Shown piece by piece: positions 16,298 to 25,430 of a stretch of DNA of 47,795 nucleotides (its first letter is position 1; each line of letters begins with the position of its first letter). The notes under the pieces are model-generated. The model saw nothing but the letters and a program-made list of their open reading frames with translations. It made no database searches and was not told the DNA's origin. Both the position numbers and the translations under genes were made by a program. The stretch covers positions 1 through 47,795 of the forward strand of contig JBOGJG010000442.1 in the NCBI GenBank assembly GCA_050747825.1, written 5' to 3'. This DNA comes from JBOGJG01 sp050747825. GTDB taxonomy: Bacteria > Acidobacteriota > UBA6911 > RPQK01 > JBOGJG01.

Positions 16298-17604
16298 ATC
16301 TTCTCCGGGACCACGAACGGCGCTCGATACTCGCGAGTGAGCAACCGGTCGGCTTCTTGATCGCCTTTGAAGCGCTCTTTTTCGGGGTCGAACTCCAGCA
16401 CGCGTCCCACCCGATAGGCGATGTTGCCCAGGTGGGCCAGGGCCGACGCCAGGTGGGCGGTCTCAACCGGCCCGTTGAGGCTCGACTCGTCACGGCTGCG
16501 CACGGCCGCGATAAAGTTCGCGTAGTGATCTCCGCCGGCCTTGCCGCTGGGCCCGGGCTCGCGCTTCTGGCCCAGGAAGGTCCGATAGGTTTCGTATCCG
16601 TCGATCACCAGGTAACCCTCTGAGCCGTAGAAGATATTGCCCACGCCGACGCCGTCTTCCTGGTTGGTGCACCAGGGCCGGACCTCGAACTGAATGTACT
16701 TGTTCTGCCCGGGGTAGTAGTAAAGCGTGGTGATGGTTTCCGGGGTTTCCTTGCAGTCGTCGAAGAGGAACTTTCCGCCCATGGCGGTGATCCGCTCCGG
16801 CAGTCCTACTCCCAGTCCCCACAGGCACATGTCGGTCTCATGGGTGCCCTGGTTGCCGACGTCGCCGTTTCCAAAATCCCAGTTGTAATGCCAGTTGTAG
16901 TGAACCAGGTTGCGCGTAAAAGGCCGCTCTGCAGCCGGTCCCAGCCAGACGTCGTAATTCAGATGAGCCGGAACGGGCTCGGTGCCTTTGTTTCCAATGT
17001 CGGGGCGCCAGCGGAAGACCAGCCCGCGCGCCATGTAGACTTCTCCAATGGTGCCCTTGCGCAAATGCTGGACGGCCTCCTGAATGGCCGTCGAGCTTCT
17101 GAGCTGGACCCCATGTTGGACGATCCGCTTGTACTTTTTGGCCGCTTCCACCATCTGGCGGCCTTCCCAGACGTTGTGGGAGCCGGGCTTCTCGACGTAA
17201 ACGTCCTTTCCGGCCTGGCAGGCCCAGATGGTCGCCAGGGAGTGCCAGTGATTGGGAGTGGCGACGCTGACCACATCGATCTCCTTGTCGTCGAAGACCT
17301 GGCGGAGGTCCTGCACCTGCTTGACCTTCTGGCCGAACCTCTCTTCGAACTGGCCGGCGCGCTGGCCTAGGACCTGGGAGTCCGGGTCGCACAGGGTCGT
17401 CACCTGGACGTTTTCCTGCTGCATGAAACCGCCGATATGGCTTCTGCCCCGCCCGTTGACGCCCAGGACGGCCGCGTTGATGCGCTCGTTTGCCCCAAAG
17501 ACCGATCTCGGGACGACCATCGGAGCCGCCACCGCCGCCGCGGCTGCGCCGCTTGTCGTCTTCATGAAATTCCGACGCGTGACTGTCTGTTTGCTGTCTT
17601 TCAT
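16294..17604 (-). CDS. Gfo/Idh/MocA-family oxidoreductase, TAT-exported
   Basis: This is an NAD(P)-dependent sugar or polyol dehydrogenase-type protein. The ATG at 17604 is chosen because GGAGG lies eight bases upstream; the longer frame to 17727 runs into the sulfatase gene. The 436-residue product has a twin-arginine signal (TRRNFMKTTSGAAAAAVAA), the nucleotide loop GVNGRGRSHIGGF, the family motif EKPGSHNVWEGRQM and a C-terminal substrate domain (GTHETDMCLWGLG). In Planctomycetes- and Acidobacteria-type genomes such exported Gfo/Idh proteins accompany sulfatases. Here it sits between a sulfatase and an FGE, suggesting breakdown of sulfated sugars. The substrate is unknown. Confidence 0.9.
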   Translation of the reverse strand: MKDSKQTVTRRNFMKTTSGAAAAAVAAPMVVPRSVFGANERINAAVLGVNGRGRSHIGGFMQQENVQVTTLCDPDSQVLGQRAGQFEERFGQKVKQVQDLRQVFDDKEIDVVSVATPNHWHSLATIWACQAGKDVYVEKPGSHNVWEGRQMVEAAKKYKRIVQHGVQLRSSTAIQEAVQHLRKGTIGEVYMARGLVFRWRPDIGNKGTEPVPAHLNYDVWLGPAAERPFTRNLVHYNWHYNWDFGNGDVGNQGTHETDMCLWGLGVGLPERITAMGGKFLFDDCKETPETITTLYYYPGQNKYIQFEVRPWCTNQEDGVGVGNIFYGSEGYLVIDGYETYRTFLGQKREPGPSGKAGGDHYANFIAAVRSRDESSLNGPVETAHLASALAHLGNIAYRVGRVLEFDPEKERFKGDQEADRLLTREYRAPFVVPEKI

Positions 17605-17675
17605 ATTGATGTCCTCCGAATTTGTTTTCTCTCTGGGCCCTGATCGTGGCCCGTCCGAAGCAAGGGCCCGCTCCC

Positions 17676-19211
17676 TCAGGGCCGCGGCTCGGTTGTGCTT
17701 CCGCGAACTCCCGTCTTCACTGCCCATCTTCCATAGAGCGCGCTGAGCTCCTCAACCCTTTCCGGATATTCTTGCGCCAGGTCGCGGGTCTCGGTCCGGT
17801 CGGCTTCCAGGTCGTACAGCTCCCAGCGATCGACCAGAGTGTCCCGGACCAGCTTCCACTTCTCCTGTCGGATGGCGCCGTTTCCCGACCACTCCCAGTA
17901 AAGCTCGCTGTGCCCCTGGCGCTGCCCGCCTCGAAAGACCGGTATGAGACTCTTTCCCTCCAGGGGAAGGATCGAATTTTCGTTGTAGCGCCGCGGGTAC
18001 TCCCCGCCGGCCAATTCCAGCGCCGTCGGCAGGATATCGATGATATGTCCCACCTGGTTGGTCATGCTGTTGGCCGCGATCACTCCCGGCCAGCGGGCGA
18101 TCAGGGGCGTCGATATCCCCCCTTCATGCACCCAGCTCTTGTAGCGACGGAAAGGGGCATTCTGAGCCCAGCCCCAGGCCGGACCCACCGCCGTATAGGT
18201 CGAAGCGATCCCCGGAGTCTGCGTCGCGTCGCGACCTCCCGGCTCCTCGGCGCAGCCGCCGTTATCAGACAAAAACAGGACCAGCGTGTTGTCCTCGATC
18301 CCCAGTTGCTCCAGGGTCTCCATGACCCGGCCGATGTTCTGGTCCATGGAATCGACCATGGCGGCGTAAACCTCCATCCGGGCCTGCTCCCAGTCCTGAT
18401 CGGCTCTCTCCCAGGGGTACGCCTGAGAATCCGTATCCGGTAACGCCCAGCGCGCGTCCATCAGTCCCGTTTTCAACTGGCGCTGATGGCGGCGGCGGCG
18501 CAGCTCCTCCCAACCCATTTCGTACCGCCCTTTGTACCTGGAGATGTCTTCCGGCTTGGCGTGCAAGGGATAATGGGGCGCCGTGTAGTTCAGGTTCAGG
18601 AAGAAGGGCTTGTCGCTTTCGTTAAATTTTCGAATGGTCGCGATGGCATGATCGGTGAAGGCGTCGGTCGTGTAGTAGCCATCCGGAAATTCGGTGATGA
18701 GCCGGTCATTATGCCCGAACACGCGCACCCGCCCGCCTTTGAAGGGCGGGTCAGGCTGAACCGGATTGAAGTAATTGCAGCAGCCGTCCATCAGTCCGTA
18801 ATATTCATCAAAACCACGGTCGATGGGGCGCTGCGGGGCCTTGGACCCCAGGTGCCATTTACCGGTGAGAGCGGTCTGATATCCGGCCTGGCGCAGGACT
18901 TCGCCGATGGTCACCATGTTGGTCTTGAGCAGAGGTTGTCCTCGCCGCGGATAAAGCCCCGTCAGCAGGGAGACCCGCGTGGTCGTGCATTTGGCATTGT
19001 TGTAAAACTGAGTAAAGCGCATCCCCTCGGCAGCCAGGCGGTCCAGGTTGGGCGTCTCGATTTCGCCCCCATAGCTGCCGATATCGGAGAATCCCATATC
19101 GTCCGCCATGATCAGGACGATATTGGGCCTTGCCTCCGGAGGCGCGGCCCAAGACTGGCAGGCATTAAAGATGAGCGGCAAGCTCACCACAAACAGAATG
19201 CGGAAAATCAT
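17676..19211 (-). CDS. Arylsulfatase-type sulfatase with a CTTTR active site
   Basis: The 511-residue exported sulfatase has a signal peptide (about 1-22, possible lipobox NAC at 16-18). Metal-binding IMADDMGFSDIG, the active-site stretch NAKCTTTRVSLLTGLYPRRG, GKWHLGSK and LFLSDNGG follow the alkaline-phosphatase-fold order. Cys75 should be oxidised to formylglycine by the nearby FGE. The core reads C-T-T-T-R, with Thr where the textbook C-x-P/A-x-R has Pro or Ala. Overall length and motif order match aryl or carbohydrate sulfatases; the exact substrate cannot be told. It is the first gene of the minus-strand trio with the oxidoreductase and FGE. Confidence 0.9.
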   Translation of the reverse strand: MIFRILFVVSLPLIFNACQSWAAPPEARPNIVLIMADDMGFSDIGSYGGEIETPNLDRLAAEGMRFTQFYNNAKCTTTRVSLLTGLYPRRGQPLLKTNMVTIGEVLRQAGYQTALTGKWHLGSKAPQRPIDRGFDEYYGLMDGCCNYFNPVQPDPPFKGGRVRVFGHNDRLITEFPDGYYTTDAFTDHAIATIRKFNESDKPFFLNLNYTAPHYPLHAKPEDISRYKGRYEMGWEELRRRRHQRQLKTGLMDARWALPDTDSQAYPWERADQDWEQARMEVYAAMVDSMDQNIGRVMETLEQLGIEDNTLVLFLSDNGGCAEEPGGRDATQTPGIASTYTAVGPAWGWAQNAPFRRYKSWVHEGGISTPLIARWPGVIAANSMTNQVGHIIDILPTALELAGGEYPRRYNENSILPLEGKSLIPVFRGGQRQGHSELYWEWSGNGAIRQEKWKLVRDTLVDRWELYDLEADRTETRDLAQEYPERVEELSALYGRWAVKTGVRGSTTEPRP

Positions 19212-19263
19212 CGGATTAAAGGAATGTTACCCCCTGCGGGCTCAAAAGTAAACGGGGTATACT

Positions 19264-19409
19264 CGGGTGGCGGGTGGCAGTTTGGCCGGCCCCATAGGGA
19301 GCTTCTTTCGCATGCTCATTATTCTTCTACTCATGGTCTCATTAGTTTCACTGGGGTACTCCCCGATGATGCAGAACCCGCCACCCGCCACCCGCCACCT
19401 GCCACCCGA
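19264..19409. repeat. Facing arrays of the CCACCCG heptamer around an esterase start
   Basis: CGGGTGGCGGGTGGCAG at 19264-19280 and four to five units of CCACCCG/CCACCTG at 19377-19409 are inverted relative to each other. The second array is translated just after the signal peptide of the esterase (PPPATRHLPP). A potential hairpin would enclose the start codon at 19312. Confidence 0.65.
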
Positions 19410-22143
19410 CGACGGCAACTACATCGTGCCCGGCGTCCGGGGAGATATCCCTTACCGGCGCGTGGGGGACGTGGAGCTTTCGATGGACGCTTACGTGCAA
19501 AAGGAAGGCGGTATACGTCCGGCGGTGGTTGTGATTCATGGCGGCAACTGGACCTCCGGGAGCCGCATCACCTATGTCTCGCAGTTTTTGGAGCTGCTGG
19601 CGGCTGCCGGGTTCAACTGGTTTTCAGTGGACTACCGGCTGGGGCCTGCCGAGCGGCATCAGGAAGCCTTGGACGATTTGCGGGCGGCGCTCCAGTTCAT
19701 CCGCGCCCATGCAGGGACATTTCGCATCGACCCGGACCGCATTGCCCTTGTGGGTGAGGACACCGGGGGAACGCTGGCCGCCCTTCTGGCGGCGGAGCGT
19801 CCGGCTGGAGTAAAGGCCCTGCTGACTTTTGGAGCATCCTTTCAGTTGCTTGCGGAACCTCTCTCCGCGGCTGTGCCGGCCGGCATGCCTTCCGTGTTAG
19901 CCGTGCATGGGACTGCCGATAAGCAGGTTCCCATCCAGGAAGCGCAGAATTACTGTAAATCGGTCCGGCAGGCGGGCGGCCTCTGCGAGTTGCTGCCCGT
20001 GGAAGGCGGGATCCACGCCGCCGAAAACTGGACGCCTGAGCAGTGGAGCTACAAGCCCAGAGTCATTTCCTGGCTCGCCAGCCGGCTCGATCTAAAAGAG
20101 CCCAATCATCAGCCTTATTCCACCCGCCTGCAAAAGAATATTCCTTACGGAACTTACATGGATGCCGCGGGCCAGAAGCAGAATCTTTTATTGGACGCCT
20201 GCGTTCCAGCAGGACGCGGCCCGTTTCCGGCAGTCGTTCTGGTCCATGGCGGCGGTTGGGAAGCCGGAGACAAGATGACCTATCTGACGCCGCTCCTGCG
20301 GCCGCTGGCCCAGGCGGGTTTCGCCTGGTTTTCCATTAACTACCGGCTGACGCCGGATTATCAAAATCCTGACCAGCTCGAGGATTTGCGGCGGGCCATC
20401 CGCTACGTCCGCCACCAGGCCCGGGACTTCAATATCGACCCGCAGCGCATCGCCATTTTAGGCGAGTCGGCGGGCGGCCAGATGGTGGTCCAGGTCGCCG
20501 CGCAGCCCTGCCCTGGAAATCCGGATGCCGCCGATCCGGTGGAGCGGCAGCCCTGTTCCGTTCAGGCGCTGGTGTCATTTTACGGCGTCTATGACTTCCT
20601 GCCCCTGGTCAGCGATGCTTCGCCCCGCTCCTTTCTGGCGCGGCTCTTTGACATCCACACTCTGGATGACCGCGCCCGCGGCGTTCTGAGGCAATATTCG
20701 CCCCTCTACCAGGTGAGTTCCGATATGCCGCCCGCGCTCCTGATCCATGGGACCGATGAACGTCTCTGGGAGCAGGGGGTGCGGCTTGCCCGGAAGCTTC
20801 AGGAATTGGGCGTGCCCCACCGCCTGCACCGCCTGGAGGGTGCGCCGCACGGCATGGAAAACTGGGAAGGCCGCCCTGAGTGGCAATCCTATAAGCCCGT
20901 CCTCACGAAGTGGCTCTCAGGTGCGCTCCAGAATGATGAAAGATCATCTTCGACAGCCTGGAGCCGCCACACCATCGACGCGTCTTCCCGGGGAGCGGAC
21001 GGGGTCCGCCTGGCCGACGTCAACGGCGACGGGTTGCCGGACATCACGACGGCCTGGGAGCAGGGAGGGCGGATCCGGGTCTACCTGAACCCCGGTCCTT
21101 CCGCCTCCCGGCAGCCCTGGCCGGCCGTCACGGTCGGGGAGGTCGGCTCGCCTGAAGATGCCGTGTTCGTCGATCTGGACGGCGACGGCGCTGTAGACGT
21201 CGTGAGCGCCAGCGAAGGGGACACGCGCAGCCTGTGGGTGCACTGGGCCCCCCGAGATAGGACGGAGTATATGAATCCCAACCTCTGGGAGACAGAGGCC
21301 CTTCCCGCCGTTTCGAGCCCCCCCTCAGGACTCAGGACTCAAGCCTCAGACCTCGTCAGGCGATCCCCGGCCCGCTGGATGTTTTCTCTTCCTCTCCAGA
21401 TCGACGGGGCTAACGGCATCGATCTCCTAGTGGGCTCCAAGAACGAGGGAGCGACCATCGGCTGGCTCAAGTCCCCGGCCGACCGGCGAAAGCTGGATGA
21501 CTGGAGCTGGCATCCGATCTATGACGCCGGCTGGATCATGTCGCTCTTCGCCGAGGACATGGACAGTGACGGCGATCTCGACATTGTGGCCTCCGACCGC
21601 CGGGGACCCGGGCGGGGCATTCTCTGGCTGGAGAATCCCGGCGCCGGCCCGCTTCAGCTCCAGCCTTGGAAAGAGCACCGCATCGGAGGCGCCGATAAGG
21701 AAGTCCTGTTCATGACCATGGCCGACCTCGACCAGGACGGAGCGCTGGACATCCTGGCAGCCGCGCGCAATGAGTTAATCTATCTTCGCCAAGAGAATTC
21801 TCCTCCCCTCAGGCCTCAGTGGTCGCCCATTTTCATCGAGTTGCCTCCCGGCACGGGCACCGGCAAGGCCGTCGCTGTGGGCGACATCGACCTGGACGGC
21901 AGGCTCGACATCGTCTTCTCCTGCGAGAATGCCCGGGACAAATCAGGCGTGATGTGGATGTCTTACGGCGATTCCGTCACGGACCCCGACTGGGAAGCTC
22001 ATGAGATCAGCGGACCCGAGGGTACCAAATACGACCTGGTGGAACTAATCGACCTGGACGGCGACGGCGATCTGGACGTCCTCACCTGCGAAGAGCAAGA
22101 CAACCTGGGAGTGATCTGGTACGAGAATCCGACTGTGCCTTAG
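19312..22143 (+). CDS. Exported tandem alpha/beta-hydrolase (esterase) with FG-GAP/VCBS repeats
   Basis: Start ATG 19312 (AGGGAG upstream) gives 943 residues; an upstream GTG at 19267 lies in a repeat. A signal peptide (MLIILLLMVSLVSLG) is followed by two BD-FAE-like alpha/beta-hydrolase domains. Domain 1 (about 60-255) has VVVIHGGNW and a nucleophile elbow GEDTGG, with Asp150 where Ser is expected. Domain 2 (about 265-540) has VVLVHGGGWEAGDKMTY and an intact GESAGG (Ser386), with PHGMENW carrying the His. From about 543 to the end come roughly six FG-GAP/VCBS units with calcium-type loops (DVNGDGLPD, DLDGDGAVD, DMDSDGDLD, DLDQDGALD, DIDLDGRLD, DLDGDGDLD), a likely propeller. It is probably a carbohydrate esterase acting outside the cytoplasm. 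Confidence 0.88.
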   Translation: MLIILLLMVSLVSLGYSPMMQNPPPATRHLPPDDGNYIVPGVRGDIPYRRVGDVELSMDAYVQKEGGIRPAVVVIHGGNWTSGSRITYVSQFLELLAAAGFNWFSVDYRLGPAERHQEALDDLRAALQFIRAHAGTFRIDPDRIALVGEDTGGTLAALLAAERPAGVKALLTFGASFQLLAEPLSAAVPAGMPSVLAVHGTADKQVPIQEAQNYCKSVRQAGGLCELLPVEGGIHAAENWTPEQWSYKPRVISWLASRLDLKEPNHQPYSTRLQKNIPYGTYMDAAGQKQNLLLDACVPAGRGPFPAVVLVHGGGWEAGDKMTYLTPLLRPLAQAGFAWFSINYRLTPDYQNPDQLEDLRRAIRYVRHQARDFNIDPQRIAILGESAGGQMVVQVAAQPCPGNPDAADPVERQPCSVQALVSFYGVYDFLPLVSDASPRSFLARLFDIHTLDDRARGVLRQYSPLYQVSSDMPPALLIHGTDERLWEQGVRLARKLQELGVPHRLHRLEGAPHGMENWEGRPEWQSYKPVLTKWLSGALQNDERSSSTAWSRHTIDASSRGADGVRLADVNGDGLPDITTAWEQGGRIRVYLNPGPSASRQPWPAVTVGEVGSPEDAVFVDLDGDGAVDVVSASEGDTRSLWVHWAPRDRTEYMNPNLWETEALPAVSSPPSGLRTQASDLVRRSPARWMFSLPLQIDGANGIDLLVGSKNEGATIGWLKSPADRRKLDDWSWHPIYDAGWIMSLFAEDMDSDGDLDIVASDRRGPGRGILWLENPGAGPLQLQPWKEHRIGGADKEVLFMTMADLDQDGALDILAAARNELIYLRQENSPPLRPQWSPIFIELPPGTGTGKAVAVGDIDLDGRLDIVFSCENARDKSGVMWMSYGDSVTDPDWEAHEISGPEGTKYDLVELIDLDGDGDLDVLTCEEQDNLGVIWYENPTVP
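21323..21355. repeat. Heptamer repeat (CTCAGGA-type) within the esterase gene
   Basis: CTCAGGACTCAGGACTCAAG and a following CCTCAGACCTC lie in frame in the linker between FG-GAP units and encode SGLRTQASDL. A related array (AGGCCTG units) is in the VWFA gene at 41649-41686, where it encodes nearly the same peptide. Confidence 0.6.
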
Positions 22144-22145
22144 TA

Positions 22146-22199
22146 CATGATTTCACAAATACACCAACGTATATTGAGCCACGGATTTCACAGATTGAT
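22146..22199. repeat. Dispersed repeat between convergent genes
   Basis: TACATGATTTCACAAAT and GAGCCACGGATTTCACAGAT repeat pieces found at 16235-16297 and in the murG tail. They fill nearly all of the gap between the esterase and the next sulfatase. Confidence 0.6.
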
Positions 22200-22213
22200 G
22201 GTGTGGGCGTCCC

Positions 22214-23569
22214 CTACTCCTGGCTGGGCACACCCGGCGCATTGACCCTGGGCAGCCAGGCAGCCAGCGACCTTTTCGCGCCGGCGTAGCGCGGATCGTC
22301 AGCCAGGTTCTTCCACTCCATCGGGTCTGCCTGGTGATCGTAAAGCTCCTCCGAGCCGTCGGCGTAACGAATGTAGCGCCAGCGATCGGAGCGAACGCCG
22401 TGATTGTTCCGCCCGTGCGTGGTGAGAGCGGGATGACCCCAGGCGGCCTCCGGGTCCTTCAGGAGACTTTGCATGCTCACGCCTTCCAGGCGCCGGCCGA
22501 CCGGCAGTCCGCACAGGGCCGCCAGCGTGGGGTAGATATTCATGAAGTCAACGGCCCGCCGGCACACTCCGCCCGGCTCGGTCACCCCGGGCACTACGAA
22601 AATCAGTGGAGCGCGCGTCGCCTCCTCCCACAGCGAAAACTTCCTCCAGTGGTGCTTCTCGCCCAGGTGCCATCCATGGTCGCCCCACAGGATGATGATC
22701 GTGTTCTCGCGGTTCGGGCCGGCATCCAGCGCGTCCAGCAGACGCCCCACCTGGGCATCGGCAAAGCTGATGCTGGCCAGATAGGCCTGGACGGCATGGC
22801 GCCAGTTTTCCGTCTTCAGAATCGTCGCATGATCATGTTTGGGCCGGGCCATCCTGACGCCCGCCGCCGGGACGTCTTCCAGGTCGTCTTCGGGCACTTC
22901 AGGCAGTCTGATCTGCTGCAGCGGATACAGGTCGTAGTACTTCGCGGGTACCTGCCAGGGCATGTGCGGCCTGAAGATCCCGCAGGCCAGGAAGAACGGC
23001 TTATCGTGCTTCCGCTGCAGGTAATCCACGGCCCAGGACGTCACACGGTAATCATCCATCTCCCCGTCGGAGGCCTCGAGCTTGCCCCAGACGATGCCTC
23101 CTGCGCGGCTGTGCGGGTCCTCCAGCACTTCCCGGCTGGGCCTTGGATCCGCTCCTCTCTCCAGATAGTCGTGCCATGAGGCTTCGTCGGGATAGCGTCC
23201 GTGGTAGATCTTGCCTCCACCCACGACGTGGTAACCGTGCGCCATGAAGAGCTGGGGCAGCGTCACCACGTCCGGTAGCGCCGGACGCCAGGGCTGATGA
23301 TTGTGGTAGACGCCTGATGTGGAAGGCCGGACTCCGGTCAGCAGGGCCACGCGGGACGGGTTGCAGGCGGGCGCCGCTACGTAGGCGCGCGCGAACAGCA
23401 CGCCTCGCTTCGCCAGCCGGTCGATATGGGGCGTCTTAACGCCCGGGTAGCCGTCCAGCGCGCCGATCCAGTCATTCAAATCATCGACTGCGATAAATAA
23501 GACGTTGGGCTTTGCCTGGCCGTAAGGAGCCGCCAGAGCCAGCACCAGCATCAGCATCAGAACTCGCAT
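22214..23569 (-). CDS. Iduronate-2-sulfatase-like sulfatase
   Basis: The 451-residue exported sulfatase has a signal peptide (about 1-19). FIAVDDLNDWIGALDGYPGV and TPHIDRLAKRGVLF are typical of the iduronate-2-sulfatase branch. The active-site stretch APACNPSRVALLTGVRPS has a canonical C-x-P-x-R core with Cys69 as the formylglycine precursor. GGGKIYHG, WGDHGWHLGEKHHW and LYDHQADPMEWKNLADDP follow. It is convergent with the esterase and divergent from the second Gfo/Idh gene. Together with the FGE at 15213-16205 it is a plausible client of that enzyme. The substrate is inferred only at the level of a sulfated sugar. Confidence 0.92.
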   Translation of the reverse strand: MRVLMLMLVLALAAPYGQAKPNVLFIAVDDLNDWIGALDGYPGVKTPHIDRLAKRGVLFARAYVAAPACNPSRVALLTGVRPSTSGVYHNHQPWRPALPDVVTLPQLFMAHGYHVVGGGKIYHGRYPDEASWHDYLERGADPRPSREVLEDPHSRAGGIVWGKLEASDGEMDDYRVTSWAVDYLQRKHDKPFFLACGIFRPHMPWQVPAKYYDLYPLQQIRLPEVPEDDLEDVPAAGVRMARPKHDHATILKTENWRHAVQAYLASISFADAQVGRLLDALDAGPNRENTIIILWGDHGWHLGEKHHWRKFSLWEEATRAPLIFVVPGVTEPGGVCRRAVDFMNIYPTLAALCGLPVGRRLEGVSMQSLLKDPEAAWGHPALTTHGRNNHGVRSDRWRYIRYADGSEELYDHQADPMEWKNLADDPRYAGAKRSLAAWLPRVNAPGVPSQE

Positions 23570-23628
23570 TGCTGAAAGTCTGTATCGCCTTTTGCAGCCG
23601 AGTCAAGTACAATTTCTTTATTCGTGTG

Positions 23629-24777
23629 ATGCAGAACTTCAAATTGACTCGTCGTGGATTCCTACACTCAGCCACCGCATTGTCGCTGGCTGTCGCCGGA
23701 CCTATCTCCGCCGCCCGGAAGATCGAAGGAGACCGTCTGATCCGCGTCGGCCTGATCGGGCAGGACGGCCATACCGGGATCATCCTGAGCAGCCTGCCGG
23801 ATATCAAAAACGCCGCCCTGGCTGCATTCGCCAAAAGCCGCCCGGAAGATGACGCGGCCTGGACGCGCAACCGGCCTGCTTTCACCGCCCAGACCCGGAT
23901 TTACGACCATTACGAGGACATGTTGGAAAAAGAGGAGCTGGATGTTGTCGGCGTTTGCCTGCCCTATTATGAGAATGCCAGGGCCTCGACCGAAGCTGCC
24001 CGCAGGGGCATCCACGTCATCTCCGAGAAGCCCGTCGCCACTGACCTGGCCGATCTGGCTCAGCTCGAAAAGGTCATCGAGAGCAGCGGCATTCGCTTCA
24101 CCTCCATGATGAACATGCGGACGTGGCCAGCATTTCAGGCCGCCCGACGCGCTGTCCAGGAAGGGCTCATCGGTGAGCCGATCCTGCTCTCCAGCCAGAA
24201 ATCGTACAAATTCGGCGGCTCGCGTCCCTGGTTTTACCGGGAGCGCCGGACCTACGGGGGCAGCATCCCTTGGGTGGGCATCCACGCCATCGATTACATG
24301 CGCTGGACCTCGAGGCAGGAGTACGCTGAGGTCACGGGCCACCACGGCAACAAGGCCCATCCGGCCTATCCCGGCTGCGAAGACCACGCCGGCGTGCTGC
24401 TGAAGCTGGCCAACGGCGGCACCGCCCTCTGCAACCTGGACTACCTGCGCCCCGCCTCCGCCTCCACCCACGGAGACGACCGCCTGCGCATGGCCGGCTC
24501 CGAAGGCGTGCTGGAAGTGATCGGCAGTCAGGAGCGCGCCGTCATCATCTCCTCAGCCCTTCCTCCGGATGCCTCGCCCGGTGCTTCGAACGAGGCGTCA
24601 TCGAGCGGCGGGCGCGAACTCGAGCTGCCTGCTCCCATCGATTTCTTGGCCGACTTCATCGCCGAGCTGCGCGGAGAGGGGACCCACATCATCAGTAACC
24701 ACGACGCCCTCCACCTCACCCGCGTCTGCCTCCTCGCCCGCCAGGCCGCCGACCAAGCCCGCTGGCTGTCAATTTAA
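23629..24777 (+). CDS. Gfo/Idh/MocA-family oxidoreductase, TAT-type signal
   Basis: The ATG at 23629 gives 382 residues beginning MQNFKLTRRGFLHSATALSL, a twin-arginine signal; the longer frame would overlap the divergent sulfatase. The NAD-binding loop is atypical (VGLIGQDGHTG, where GxGxxG is usual). EELDVVGVCLPYYENA and ISEKPVATDLADLAQLEKVI are the Rossmann and EKP segments. GSIPWVGIHAIDYMRW lines the substrate site. No clear Shine-Dalgarno sequence precedes the start. It ends three bases before the convergent thioredoxin-like gene. The downstream DNA is AT-richer, so this gene marks the left edge of the native GC-rich segment. Confidence 0.88.
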   Translation: MQNFKLTRRGFLHSATALSLAVAGPISAARKIEGDRLIRVGLIGQDGHTGIILSSLPDIKNAALAAFAKSRPEDDAAWTRNRPAFTAQTRIYDHYEDMLEKEELDVVGVCLPYYENARASTEAARRGIHVISEKPVATDLADLAQLEKVIESSGIRFTSMMNMRTWPAFQAARRAVQEGLIGEPILLSSQKSYKFGGSRPWFYRERRTYGGSIPWVGIHAIDYMRWTSRQEYAEVTGHHGNKAHPAYPGCEDHAGVLLKLANGGTALCNLDYLRPASASTHGDDRLRMAGSEGVLEVIGSQERAVIISSALPPDASPGASNEASSSGGRELELPAPIDFLADFIAELRGEGTHIISNHDALHLTRVCLLARQAADQARWLSI

Positions 24778-24780
24778 GCA

Positions 24781-25422
24781 CTAGCGATTAGTAGATAGAC
24801 TTGCATCATCCAGGCGGTGGCTATCACGAGCATGCTGATTGAACCCAGCCGGTTCGTAAAAATTCGTCTGCAGGACCCTTCGAATCAGAACCTTCAACAT
24901 AGCCTTATAGATCTCCTTCTGCTGCTCAGGTTCAAGCACGCCGCTCCAGTAACCGATGACTTGGTTACCGTCCAAGAACAGAGTCACAGGCAGCACCGTC
25001 AACCGGTACGCTTCTGTTTCAGAGCCATGCGGAAACAATCCTACCGGGACAGGAATGTTCTGCTCTCGCGCGTGTTTGAGCGTAATATCCTCGGGCAATG
25101 TTGAAAGTGCGAGAACCTCAATATCTCTGATGTTTCCTGCCTCTGCGATCTCCCTCCAGACCGGCCACGTCTGCCGGCAACTCCCACAAAGCGGCGAGTA
25201 GATCAATAGAAGACGAATCTTGTCCTCACCTCCGATTTCAGCTCGTTGGTATTCAGGGTAGACCACCCGAGTTCCAAAAGGAGGGACTTTCTCTCCTAAC
25301 TGTAGAGGAGATATCCGGCTGACTTTTACCCGCGATAAGATCGACTCACTCAGGCGCATGTAAAGAATCAGCCCACTGAAGAGTAGCAAGACGAGGAGTC
25401 CCCCTATAATCTTGTCCCTCAT
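24781..25422 (-). CDS. Membrane-anchored thioredoxin-like protein
   Basis: Start ATG 25422 gives 213 residues; the much longer open frame up to 25836 is a shadow of the permease gene. One N-terminal membrane helix (IIGGLLVLLLFSGLILYM) is followed by an extracytoplasmic thioredoxin-like domain with a CxxC site, LLLIYSPLCGSCRQTWPVW (Cys79, Cys82), and the cis-Pro segment LTVLPVTLFLDGNQVIGYW. TlpA/ResA-like reductase or oxidase activity is likely. It is the last gene of a four-gene minus-strand operon with an ABC transporter and follows the permease by eight bases. It may set disulfides in a transported product, possibly the four-Cys protein at 29239-29547 (inference). Confidence 0.82.
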   Translation of the reverse strand: MRDKIIGGLLVLLLFSGLILYMRLSESILSRVKVSRISPLQLGEKVPPFGTRVVYPEYQRAEIGGEDKIRLLLIYSPLCGSCRQTWPVWREIAEAGNIRDIEVLALSTLPEDITLKHAREQNIPVPVGLFPHGSETEAYRLTVLPVTLFLDGNQVIGYWSGVLEPEQQKEIYKAMLKVLIRRVLQTNFYEPAGFNQHARDSHRLDDASLSTNR

Positions 25423-25430
25423 ATCTCCCT

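Noticed and set aside
17605..17727. N-terminal extension of the TAT oxidoreductase
   Set aside because: It overlaps the sulfatase gene, and a Shine-Dalgarno sequence plus TAT signal mark the start at 17604.
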